In this document: positions 36,355 through 44,722 of the stretch, piece after piece
Position numbering within the stretch: position 1 is the first letter of the stretch
Layout of the letters: every line of letters begins with the position of its first letter
Assembly (NCBI RefSeq): GCF_020026455.1
Contig: NZ_JAHHQJ010000018.1
Coordinates: 1-64,000 of the forward strand
Origin: Alistipes sp.
GTDB lineage: Bacteria; Bacteroidota; Bacteroidia; Bacteroidales; Rikenellaceae
Direction of reading: 5' to 3'
Length of the DNA: 64,000 nt
The notes under the pieces: model-generated
Database searches by the model: none
What the model was told of the DNA's origin: nothing
What the model saw: only the letters and a program-made list of their open reading frames with translations
Made by a program: the position numbers and the translations under genes

Positions 36355-39300
36355 TTACTCCTCCTCTTTCTCGTTTTTACACTCTTCCAGTTCGGCGCGT
36401 ACGGACCACTGCGGATCGGGATCGAATTCCAGGGGCTTGACTTTCTCCTGCAACGTCTGGAAGACGATGAACAGCGTCGGCACAAGGAACAGCAGCGCCA
36501 GCGTACCTACGATCATACCGCCGATGACACCCGCACCGAGGGTCGAGTTGCCGTTTGCGCCTACGCCGTGCGCGAGCACCAGCGGGATCATACCGAACAC
36601 GCAGGTGAGGACGGTCATCAGAATAGGACGCAGACGGGCTTTGGCGGCTGATACGGCGGCCTGCGAGAGACTCATGCCTGCGGCGCGACGGTCGGCGGCG
36701 TACTCCGTGATCAGGATGGCCGTTTTCGACAACAGACCGATCAGCATGATGATACCCGTCTGGAGGTAGATGTTGTTCTCCATGCCCATCATCTTGGCCA
36801 ACAGGAACGAACCCATCAGACCGCACGGAACCGACAGGATGACGGCGAACGGAATGAGGAAGCTCTCGTACAGGGCGCTCAGGATGAGGTAGATGAGCAG
36901 GATACAGATACCGAAGATGATGATGGTGTTGCTGCCCGTCTGGGCCTCTTCACGCGTGATGCCGTCGAACTCGTAGCCGTAGCCCTTCGGCAGGACCTGT
37001 GCGGCGACCTGCTCGATGGCCCGGATGGCGTCACCCGACGAATAACCGTCGGCGGCCGTACCGTTCACGGCGATCGAATTGTACATGTTGAAGCGGTTCA
37101 GCACCTCGGAGCTGTAAACCCTCTTCAGGTTCACGAACTGACCCAGGGGCGCCATTTCGCCGCGGCTCGTGCGCACGTAGACGTTGTTGAGCGACTCGGT
37201 GTCGAGACGGTATTTCGGATCGGCCTGCATCGTCACGTAGTACATTTTCGAGAATCGGTTGATGTTCGAAATGTACTGGCCGCCGTAGTACCCTGCCAGC
37301 GTCGAGAGGAGTGAGGTCGGCGATATGCCGGCACGCTTGGCCTTCGCAGCGTCGATGTCCACCAGATACTGCGGGAAGTTGATGTTGAAGGTCGAGTATG
37401 CACGGGCGATCTCCGGACGCTGGTTCAGCGCGCCGATGAACTGCTGGTAAATGGCATAGAAGTCGGTCAGGTTGCCGCCGGTCTTGTCCTGCAGGTGCAT
37501 GGAGAAACCGGTCGAGGTACCGTAACCCGAGATCATGGGCGGCGCCACGGCGAAGATCTGTGCGTCCTTGATGTCGGCGGTGCGGCCGTAGACCTGACGG
37601 ATGATGGCGTTCACGTTGTCCTCCTTGTTCGGGCGCTCGTCCCAGTCCTTGAGTTTGATGATGGCCATACCGTACGACGATCCCTGTCCGGCAATCATAC
37701 CGTAACCGGCCACCTGCATGTAGTCGCGGATCTGCGGAATGCCGTCGATGCGCTGTGCAACCTGCTCCATGACCTTGTGGCTCTCGGCCAGCGAGGAACC
37801 CGGAGCCGTGGTGACGTTGACCATGATCGTACCCTGGTCCTCGTCGGGGACCAGACCCGTCTTGGTGGAGTTCATCAGCAGCACCAGCACCACGATGCTC
37901 AGACCGAGCGTCGACCACATCAGCCACTTGTGCTTGATGAAGAGCATCACGCCGTGCTTGTACTTGTTGACCAGGGCACCGAATGCCGTGTTGAAGGCCT
38001 TGCGGAAACGTGCCGCGAAGTTGTCGCGCATCTCGCCGTTCTCGTCGAGATACGGTTTCAGGATGATGGCGCAGAGAGCCGGAGACAGCGTCAGGGCGTT
38101 GACGGCCGAAAGACCCACGGCCACAGCCATCGTGATACCGAACTGTGTGTAGAAGACACCCGACGTTCCGCCCATCATGGCGACGGGGATGAACACGGCC
38201 ATGAAGACCAGCGTCGAGGTCACGATGGCCGACGTGATGCCCGACATGGCGTCGATGGTCGCCATGTAGGACGATTTGTAGCCTGTGTCGAAGCGGGCCT
38301 GCACGGCTTCGACGACGATGATGGCGTCATCGACGACCGTACCGATGGCAAGAACCAGGGCGAAGAGGGTCAGCAGGTTGATCGAGAACCCTGCTAATGC
38401 GAGGAAACTGAAGGTTCCGATCAGCGCCACGAGGATCGACACCGTGGGAACGAGCGTCGAGCGGATGTCCTGCAGGAAGAGGTAGACGACCAGGATCACG
38501 AGGAGAATGGCCTCGAACAGGGTCTTGATCACCTCTTTCATCGAGGCGTACAGGAAGTCGTTCACACTCTGGAGGTGTGCGATGGCGATTCCCTTCGGCA
38601 GTTCGGTCTGCAGTTCGTCGAGCATGTCGTTGATTTCGTTCACGACCTGCGTGGCGTTCGATCCGGCGGTCTGGAAAATCATCGTGCTGACGCCCGGATG
38701 TCCGTTGGTGTAACCCTTGTAGGCATAGGATTCGCTGCCCAGTTCGATGTCGGCGATATCCTTCAGACGCAGGAGCGTGCCGTCGGGTTTGGCGAGCAGC
38801 ACGATTTCGCCGAACTCTTCGGGAGTCTGGTGGCGTCCGCGGTATTTCATCGTGTACTGGAAGGTGTTCTGGGAGTTTTCGCCCAGCGTACCGGTCGCCG
38901 ATTCGATGTTCTGCTCGGCCAGTGCCGCCGTCACGTCCGACGGGATGAGTTTGTACTGGGCCATTATGTCGGGCTTCAGCCAGACGCGCATCGAGTATTC
39001 AGCGCCGAGGGTGAATACGTCGCCGACGCCGCGGATACGCTGGATACGCGGCTCGACATTGATCTTCAGGTAGTTCGACAGGAATGTCTCGTCGTAGGAT
39101 TCATCGGGGCTGTAGAGCGAGAAGATCTTGACCATCGAGGTTTGTCGCTTCATGGTCGTCACACCGATCTGGGTGACTTCGGGAGGCAACTGACCGGTTG
39201 CGCGCGAGACTTTGTTCTGCACGTTGACGGCCGCCATGTCGGCGTTGGTTCCCTGGCGGAAGAAGATCGTCACGGAGGCGCTTCCGACGGCTGCGCTGGA

Positions 39301-39540
39301 GGTCATGTAGGTCATGTTCTCCACACCGTTGATGGCCTGTTCGAGCGGTACGATGACCGACTTCTGGATCGTTTCGGCACTGGCGCCCGGGTAGACGGCA
39401 CGCACCATGACCGTCGGGGGTGCGATGTCGGGATACTGCTCGACGGGCAGCGTCGCCAGACCGATCAGACCGGCGATTACGATTACGATGGATATGACCG
39501 ACGCCAATACGGGTCGTTCTATGAAATGCTTGAGTGTCAT
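36355..39540 (-). CDS. RND efflux pump, inner-membrane transporter (AcrB/HAE1 family)
   Basis: 1061 residues, full length. FIERPVLASVISIVIVIAGL starts TM1, the proton-relay aspartates are in TM4 (AIGTVVDDAIIVVEAVQ), and two large periplasmic loops and the C-terminal GIIMLIGLLSKTAILITEYA follow. It exports hydrophobic compounds or drugs using the proton gradient. It lies 3 nt after the adaptor gene and 3 nt before the OMF gene. Confidence 0.97.
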   Translation of the reverse strand: MTLKHFIERPVLASVISIVIVIAGLIGLATLPVEQYPDIAPPTVMVRAVYPGASAETIQKSVIVPLEQAINGVENMTYMTSSAAVGSASVTIFFRQGTNADMAAVNVQNKVSRATGQLPPEVTQIGVTTMKRQTSMVKIFSLYSPDESYDETFLSNYLKINVEPRIQRIRGVGDVFTLGAEYSMRVWLKPDIMAQYKLIPSDVTAALAEQNIESATGTLGENSQNTFQYTMKYRGRHQTPEEFGEIVLLAKPDGTLLRLKDIADIELGSESYAYKGYTNGHPGVSTMIFQTAGSNATQVVNEINDMLDELQTELPKGIAIAHLQSVNDFLYASMKEVIKTLFEAILLVILVVYLFLQDIRSTLVPTVSILVALIGTFSFLALAGFSINLLTLFALVLAIGTVVDDAIIVVEAVQARFDTGYKSSYMATIDAMSGITSAIVTSTLVFMAVFIPVAMMGGTSGVFYTQFGITMAVAVGLSAVNALTLSPALCAIILKPYLDENGEMRDNFAARFRKAFNTAFGALVNKYKHGVMLFIKHKWLMWSTLGLSIVVLVLLMNSTKTGLVPDEDQGTIMVNVTTAPGSSLAESHKVMEQVAQRIDGIPQIRDYMQVAGYGMIAGQGSSYGMAIIKLKDWDERPNKEDNVNAIIRQVYGRTADIKDAQIFAVAPPMISGYGTSTGFSMHLQDKTGGNLTDFYAIYQQFIGALNQRPEIARAYSTFNINFPQYLVDIDAAKAKRAGISPTSLLSTLAGYYGGQYISNINRFSKMYYVTMQADPKYRLDTESLNNVYVRTSRGEMAPLGQFVNLKRVYSSEVLNRFNMYNSIAVNGTAADGYSSGDAIRAIEQVAAQVLPKGYGYEFDGITREEAQTGSNTIIIFGICILLIYLILSALYESFLIPFAVILSVPCGLMGSFLLAKMMGMENNIYLQTGIIMLIGLLSKTAILITEYAADRRAAGMSLSQAAVSAAKARLRPILMTVLTCVFGMIPLVLAHGVGANGNSTLGAGVIGGMIVGTLALLFLVPTLFIVFQTLQEKVKPLEFDPDPQWSVRAELEECKNEKEEE

Positions 39541-39543
39541 GGG

Positions 39544-40764
39544 TTATTCCTCCTTCTCGGTTTGGGTTTGAGCGGCAGGCTCGGCAGTTGCGGGCTCTTC
39601 GGCTGCAGGCTCGGCGGTTGCAGGCTCTTTGGGAGCGGGAGCTGCGGCAGCGGCTGCTGCGGCCTGTCCCTTCGGAACGATGGGTGTGCCTTCGCGCAGC
39701 AGACCCACGCCTTCGGCAACGATCACGTCGCCCGGCACGAGACCCGTGCGTGCGATATATTCGCGGCCGTTCGAGATTTTCTCGACGTCGATGATCGCCG
39801 AAACGGCCTTGCCGTCGATCACTTTATATACATAGACTTTGTCCTGAAGTTCGAATGTTGCGGCCTGCGGAACGGCGATGCAATCCTTGTAGATGCTGGG
39901 CAGGATGATGTTGCCTGCGCCGCCGCTGTGCAGCAGTCCGTTGGGGTTGGGGAACGCCGCGCGCAGCGACACGCTGCCCGTCGAGGAGTCGATGACGCCG
40001 CTGATCGACTCCACGCGGCCCGTCTGGTCGTAGGTCGAGCCGTCGCTGAGACGCAGCTGTACGCCCGGCATGCTCTTGAGCGTCTCGGCGATCGAGCCGT
40101 ACTGGCGCGTCAGGGCTAGGAGCTGGTTTTCGGTCATCGAGAAGTACACGTACATCTCCGAGTTGTCCGACACGGTGGTCAGCGGCTGGGGGATCGAAGC
40201 GCTCACCAGTGCGCCGACACGGTAGGGCAAGGTTCCCACCACGCCGTCGGTCGGGGCCTTTACGACCGTGTAGGAGAGGTTGTTGGCGGCGTTCACGCGC
40301 TGCGCCTCGGCCAGAGCGAGCTGCGCCTTGGCCGTCAGCAGGTTGTTGTTGGCCGTCGAGAGGTCGAACTGCGAAACAACATTGCGGGCGAAGAGCTCCT
40401 TCTTGCTGTCGTAGGTGAGCTGCGCGGTGGCTACACCGGCTTTTGCGGCTTCGACATTGGCCTCGGCGGTTTGCAGGGCGGCTTTGTAGGGGACCTGGTC
40501 GATGATGAAAAGGGTCTGTCCTTGGGCCACTTTCTGACCTTCGCTGACGCAGAGCTGCGAGATCGTTCCCGAGACCTGCGGATAGATCGAGATGTCCTGA
40601 CGGCCGCGGATCGTCGCCGAGTAGTTGCTCGGAATCTCCCGGTCGGAGGTGGCGATGGTCATTACGGCGTATTCGCCGGGGCCCATTGTCGTCGGGGCCT
40701 GTTTGCATCCGACGGCAGCCATGCAGCATGCCAAAACGGCAGCTTTTACAAATGTTTGCTTCAT
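39544..40764 (-). CDS. RND efflux periplasmic adaptor lipoprotein
   Basis: 406 residues; the ATG at 40764 is preferred over a GTG three codons upstream. Lipoprotein signal with C20 (MAAVGCKQAP). The barrel-sandwich halves flank an alpha hairpin (AALQTAEANVEAAKAGVATAQL), typical of MacA/AcrA adaptors. The C terminus has a low-complexity Ala/Pro/Glu tail of about 40 residues (EPATAEPAAEEPATAEP), unusual for the family. First gene of the pump operon. Confidence 0.95.
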   Translation of the reverse strand: MKQTFVKAAVLACCMAAVGCKQAPTTMGPGEYAVMTIATSDREIPSNYSATIRGRQDISIYPQVSGTISQLCVSEGQKVAQGQTLFIIDQVPYKAALQTAEANVEAAKAGVATAQLTYDSKKELFARNVVSQFDLSTANNNLLTAKAQLALAEAQRVNAANNLSYTVVKAPTDGVVGTLPYRVGALVSASIPQPLTTVSDNSEMYVYFSMTENQLLALTRQYGSIAETLKSMPGVQLRLSDGSTYDQTGRVESISGVIDSSTGSVSLRAAFPNPNGLLHSGGAGNIILPSIYKDCIAVPQAATFELQDKVYVYKVIDGKAVSAIIDVEKISNGREYIARTGLVPGDVIVAEGVGLLREGTPIVPKGQAAAAAAAAPAPKEPATAEPAAEEPATAEPAAQTQTEKEE

Positions 40765-40805
40765 AACTTCCACTTGAAATTTACACTAAAAAACTTTTTC
40801 AGGTG

Positions 40806-40813
40806 CAAAAGTA
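40806..40813 (-). promoter_or_regulatory. Candidate -7 box of the first RND operon
   Basis: Minus-strand TACTTTTG (40813-40806), matching TAnnTTTG, about 42 nt before the adaptor ATG. The 162-nt divergent gap with the AraC gene is the likely control region. Confidence 0.55.
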
Positions 40814-40901
40814 TTCTAAATTGGGCGCTATTGTTCCATTATATTGCGAACATTATTGGTACTTTTCGGCGCAAAAATGCGATTCTTATTGAAAATTGCA
40901 T

Positions 40902-40909
40902 TATTTTTG
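40902..40909 (+). promoter_or_regulatory. Candidate -7 box for the AraC-type regulator
   Basis: TATTTTTG ending 17 nt before the ATG at 40927, implying a very short 5' leader. It also argues against the longer in-frame start far upstream. Confidence 0.55.
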
Positions 40910-40926
40910 TTCGAAAAAAGAATTGT

Positions 40927-41775
40927 ATGGCACAAGTCAATCCGCTAATCACCACTTCCGAGGAGCAGTTTGTTGTGGGCGAATCCGATTTCGCCTTTTT
41001 CAGCAATTACGCCAGCCGTGTGGAAGGAGGGGCGATTCTTTTCTGTCGCAGCGGCAGTGCCGACGCCACCGTCAACCAGTACCAGGGGCAGATACGTCGC
41101 AATACGATGCTGCTGCTGCTGCCCGGGTCGGTCTTCATGCTGGCCGACCGCACGGAGGATTTCCGGGCGGCCTACTGCGCTTTTTCGCTGGATCTCTTCT
41201 CCGAGGCAGCCTTCCGGATGGACCCTTCGTTTTTCCACGCCCTGAGCGAGCGTCCGATTGCCCATCCGCCCCAGCGGATCGTCGAGGGGGCTTCGACCTG
41301 GCTCCAGATGGCGACCTACACCTACCGCGACCGCGGCAACATGTTCCGCAACACGATCATCAAGAACCGCTTGCAGAACCTGCTGCTGGAGAGTTACGAC
41401 AAGATGCAGCGCTTCGCCTCCCGGCAGCACTGCATGTCGGAGACGACCACGCGCCAGGCGGAGTTGTTTCAGCGTTTCATCGCTCTGGTTTACGAGCATT
41501 GCGCCCAGGAGCGCGAGGTGGCGTTTTATGCCGACAAGCTCTGCATTTCGACCCGTTATCTGTCGACCATCGTGCGCAGCGTGGCGCACAGTTCAGCCAA
41601 GGAGTTCATCGACCGTTCGGTGATGCTGGAAATCAAGATGATGCTCCAGTCGACCGACCTTTCGGTGCAGGAGATCGCCTATCGGCTCCGGTTTCCCGAC
41701 CAGTCCTACTTCGGGCGTTTTTTCAAGAAGCACGCGGGGATGTCGCCCTCCGAGTACCGCAACAAAAAGAAATAG
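40927..41775 (+). CDS. AraC family transcriptional regulator
   Basis: 282 residues. The N-terminal ~150 residues resemble a cupin-like sensing domain (GGAILFCRSGSADATVNQYQGQIRRNTMLLLLPG). The C terminus has two helix-turn-helices (REVAFYADKLCISTRYLSTIVRSV and LSVQEIAYRLRFPDQSYFGRFFKKHAGMSPSEYR). It is divergent from the RND operon and so probably controls it, with the operon's own TetR (inference). Confidence 0.93.
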   Translation: MAQVNPLITTSEEQFVVGESDFAFFSNYASRVEGGAILFCRSGSADATVNQYQGQIRRNTMLLLLPGSVFMLADRTEDFRAAYCAFSLDLFSEAAFRMDPSFFHALSERPIAHPPQRIVEGASTWLQMATYTYRDRGNMFRNTIIKNRLQNLLLESYDKMQRFASRQHCMSETTTRQAELFQRFIALVYEHCAQEREVAFYADKLCISTRYLSTIVRSVAHSSAKEFIDRSVMLEIKMMLQSTDLSVQEIAYRLRFPDQSYFGRFFKKHAGMSPSEYRNKKK

Positions 41776-41950
41776 TTCTCCGATTTCCGGCTTCGGGCTG
41801 CGCGCATGCGCTTTTCGGACCGCTTTGTGTTCCGGCAGGGCCGAAGACGCATGGCCCCACCCTGCCGCACGCCTTTCGGGGCGTTTGTTTCGGCGACGAT
41901 CCACCCTTACCGCATAATATTCCGGGTCCCGAATACGTTCTTATACAAAG

Positions 41951-41968
41951 GGGTAGCACGTGCTACCC
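41951..41968. other. 18-bp perfect palindrome upstream of gpmA
   Basis: GGGTAGCACGTGCTACCC lies in the 335-nt gap 41776-42110 between the AraC gene and gpmA. It has no T tract, so it is not a terminator; it could be an operator for a dimeric regulator. Nothing else recognisable was seen in this gap. Confidence 0.5.
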
Positions 41969-42110
41969 GGAGAACAACGCCATTCGGTACGCAGCCCCGT
42001 GAACGGGCGCCCTCTGACCGCATCCGCGACCGCTGCGGTGCGCAGATCGGGTGTACCGGCCTGCGGCTGGCGAAGTGTGCACCGAATCGGAAAAATAGAG
42101 TCGGGTCATT

Positions 42111-42857
42111 ATGAAAAAAATTGTTTTGCTCCGCCACGGCGAGAGCGTTTGGAACAGGGAAAACCGGTTCACGGGGTGGACCAATGTGGATTTGAGCGAG
42201 AAGGGCGTCGCCGAGGCCGTCAAAGCCGGGGACACGCTCCGCAAGGAGGGTTTTCATTTCGGCTGCGCCTATACGTCCTGTCTGAAACGGGCCGTGAAGA
42301 CCCTCGATGTGGTGCTAGACAGGATGGACCGGGACTGGATTCCGGTGACGAAGAGCTGGCGGCTCAACGAGAAGCACTACGGCATGCTTCAGGGGCTGGA
42401 CAAGCGCGAGATGGCCCGAAAATACGGCGACGGGCAGGTGCATGTCTGGCGCCGCAGCTATGACGTGGCCCCCGCGCCGCTTCCGGAGGAGGATCCCCGC
42501 AATCCGCGCTTCGATCCCCGCTATGCCGGGATTCCCGACGCCGCGCTGCCCCGCACCGAGTCGCTGAAAGACACCGTGGCCCGCACGATGCCCTATTGGG
42601 AGTGCGAGATCCTCCCGGCGCTGGCCCGCCACGATGAGCTGCTGGTGGTGGCCCACGGTAACAGCCTGCGGGGTATCATCAAGAACCTGAAGGGGATTTC
42701 GGACGAGGCGATTTCGGAGTTCAACCTCCCGACCGCCGTGCCCTATGTCTTCGAATTCGACGAGGGGCTGAACTGCGTGAAGGACTATTTTCTGGGCGAT
42801 CCGGCCGAGATCGCCTTGCTGATGGAGGCTGTCGCCAACCAGGGCCGGCAGGGCTGA
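42111..42857 (+). CDS. gpmA: 2,3-bisphosphoglycerate-dependent phosphoglycerate mutase
   Basis: 248 residues. It interconverts 3- and 2-phosphoglycerate in glycolysis. Catalytic histidine in [24 protein letters not shown] (H9), acid in [15 protein letters not shown], and the second histidine in [15 protein letters not shown]. Length and motifs are standard. It stands alone. Confidence 0.97.
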   Translation: MKKIVLLRHGESVWNRENRFTGWTNVDLSEKGVAEAVKAGDTLRKEGFHFGCAYTSCLKRAVKTLDVVLDRMDRDWIPVTKSWRLNEKHYGMLQGLDKREMARKYGDGQVHVWRRSYDVAPAPLPEEDPRNPRFDPRYAGIPDAALPRTESLKDTVARTMPYWECEILPALARHDELLVVAHGNSLRGIIKNLKGISDEAISEFNLPTAVPYVFEFDEGLNCVKDYFLGDPAEIALLMEAVANQGRQG

Positions 42858-43015
42858 TTCCCGGCGGCGTGCCGATGCCGTTTCGCGAGGGGCTGCCGCC
42901 TGCCGATCCGTTTTTTGAACCGGTTCTGTGCCTGTGGCCCGGGACCGGTTTTGCATGCACGGGCCCTTCGCCCGGGCGGCCCTTTTGCCCGATATTTTAT
43001 TTCCGGCTGGGGCAA

Positions 43016-43047
43016 TTCGCAAAATGGGCAAAAAACAACTATCTTTG
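43016..43047 (+). promoter_or_regulatory. Candidate promoter for the DNA alkylation repair gene
   Basis: TTCG (43016-43019), 20 nt, TATCTTTG (43040-43047), 31 nt before the ATG. The rest of the gap from 42858 holds nothing recognisable. Confidence 0.6.
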
Positions 43048-43078
43048 CACCTTGTTTCGGAACTTGCAAAAACGGCCC

Positions 43079-43813
43079 ATGATCGAAGAGATACTCACCC
43101 CTTTCGTTGCGGAAAGGTTCATCCATGAAGAAAAATACAGACAGGGACATATCCGCATTATCAGGCCCTTGCCCGGAGTGGAAGTCCTCGGGCTCCACAT
43201 TCCGGAAATGAAAGCCCTGGCCAAAAGGCTGGTCGGCGAAGGGCGCGGAGCCGCGACGATCGAGCTGCTGAGCTCCCATAAGGAAGCCATCCGCATCCAC
43301 GAGGAGAAGATGATCTGGGGTCTCATCATCAACCGCCTTCCCCTTTCGCTGGACGAGAGGCTGGAGCACTTCAGGGCCTTTGTCCCGCAGATCGACAACT
43401 GGGCCGTATGCGACACGTTCTGCTCCGATGCGCAATGGCTCCGGAGGGCCAGGGCGGATGTCAGGGAGCAGACCTGGCGTTTTCTTGAGCCTTACTTTTG
43501 TTCGCACTCCGAGTTTGAAGTGAGGTTTGCCCTCGTCTTCTCCCTGGCCCACTTTCTGGACGAAGCACATATCGACCGCATATTCCATTTCGTGGAACGG
43601 CTGCACTACGAAAAAATCGTTTCGGCCTACGGCGATATGCACCCCTACTATGTGCAGATGGCCGTTGCATGGCTGATGGCCACGGCCCTCTGCAAGATGC
43701 CGGAGAAGACCCGCCGTTTTGCCAATTCGGGCAAATGTCCGCCGCCGATCATCCGATTGTACATACGCAAAGCGAAGGAATCCTTTCGCACGAAAAACAT
43801 GTCTCCACTTTAA
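43079..43813 (+). CDS. DNA alkylation repair (AlkD/HEAT-like) protein
   Basis: 244 residues; start at MIEEILTPFVAERF, just after the promoter box. The helical HEAT-like layout with GVEVLGLHIPEMKALAKRLV, IDNWAVCDTFCSD and AVAWLMATALCKMPEKT matches the DNA_alkylation family, which includes AlkC/AlkD DNA glycosylases that remove alkylated bases. The D/W pair in the IDNWAVCD segment agrees with the AlkD active-site region. It ends 12 nt before the fimbrillin gene. Confidence 0.9.
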   Translation: MIEEILTPFVAERFIHEEKYRQGHIRIIRPLPGVEVLGLHIPEMKALAKRLVGEGRGAATIELLSSHKEAIRIHEEKMIWGLIINRLPLSLDERLEHFRAFVPQIDNWAVCDTFCSDAQWLRRARADVREQTWRFLEPYFCSHSEFEVRFALVFSLAHFLDEAHIDRIFHFVERLHYEKIVSAYGDMHPYYVQMAVAWLMATALCKMPEKTRRFANSGKCPPPIIRLYIRKAKESFRTKNMSPL

Positions 43814-43825
43814 TTTTATTCGACA

Positions 43826-44713
43826 ATGATGAACAAATCGAAAATTTTAGGACTTGTCCTCCCGCTCCTTGTCGCCGGAACGACCGGTTGTCAGGTCTCT
43901 TCCGACGAACATACGGCTCCCTCCGCCGCCACATTCGCCCTTTCGGGCCGGATCTTGCCCCTCACCAAAGCGCCGCAACTGGATGCGGACGGAGGCGGCC
44001 GATTTGTCGACGGCGACCGGAATACGGTGTTTTTCTACTCGGCGGCTGAAAACATTGCCGACGGCTTTTCCTATACATACGGCGAAAAATACTTTTGGAG
44101 CCAGCTGCCGCTGACTTCCCATTCGGCCGACCTTTCCGTCTCAGCCTGCTATCCGGCCGTCGAGACCGGCAATCCGAAAAATTTCGAATGGAACATTTCG
44201 GACAACAAGCAGGAACCGGACTTCCTGCTGTCGGCACCGGTCGCCGTGAAGCGGGATACGCCCCGGCCCGTCGCCCTGACCTTTACCCATGCGCTCCATA
44301 AGTTGAAGGTAAATATCCAGGCCGACGGAACAACGATGACGGAGGGCCAACTCGCCGACATCCTCGTTCAATGCCGGAATGTCCAGTCTGTCGCCCGCCT
44401 CGACTTGCTGCAGGGCAAGGTTCTCTCCGCTTCTGGCCCGCTCTGTAGCGTTGCGTCCAAAGGTCCCCGTGCGGAATTCATCGTGCCCGCCCAGGAGGTC
44501 GGCTCCATGAGTCTGCAGATCCGGCTGGGGGCAAGAGAACAGGTCTACGACCTGGCGCAATGCAAGATCGACGGCACCCCGCTCACACGCCTTGAAAGCG
44601 GGAAATCCCTTGTTCTGAACATCACGGTGAGCGAAAAGGAATTTACGATCACCGGACAGGAGATCTCGGGCTGGGGCAATCAGGGCGAAGTCAACGACTC
44701 CATCATCATTTAA
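43826..44713 (+). CDS. Fimbrillin family lipoprotein
   Basis: 295 residues (start MMN; the second Met is possible). Lipobox AGTTGC with C at about 22. GDRNTVFFYSA, LTSHSADLSVSACYPAVE, an LTFTHALHKLKVNI strand and the closing LESGKSLVLNITVSEKEFTITGQEISGWGN are the FimB/Mfa-like fimbrillin pattern. It is probably a surface pilus or minor adhesin component. Only 9 nt separate it from the IdeS-like fusion gene, so the two are made together. Confidence 0.88.
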   Translation: MMNKSKILGLVLPLLVAGTTGCQVSSDEHTAPSAATFALSGRILPLTKAPQLDADGGGRFVDGDRNTVFFYSAAENIADGFSYTYGEKYFWSQLPLTSHSADLSVSACYPAVETGNPKNFEWNISDNKQEPDFLLSAPVAVKRDTPRPVALTFTHALHKLKVNIQADGTTMTEGQLADILVQCRNVQSVARLDLLQGKVLSASGPLCSVASKGPRAEFIVPAQEVGSMSLQIRLGAREQVYDLAQCKIDGTPLTRLESGKSLVLNITVSEKEFTITGQEISGWGNQGEVNDSIII

Positions 44714-44722
44714 CACCGCCAG

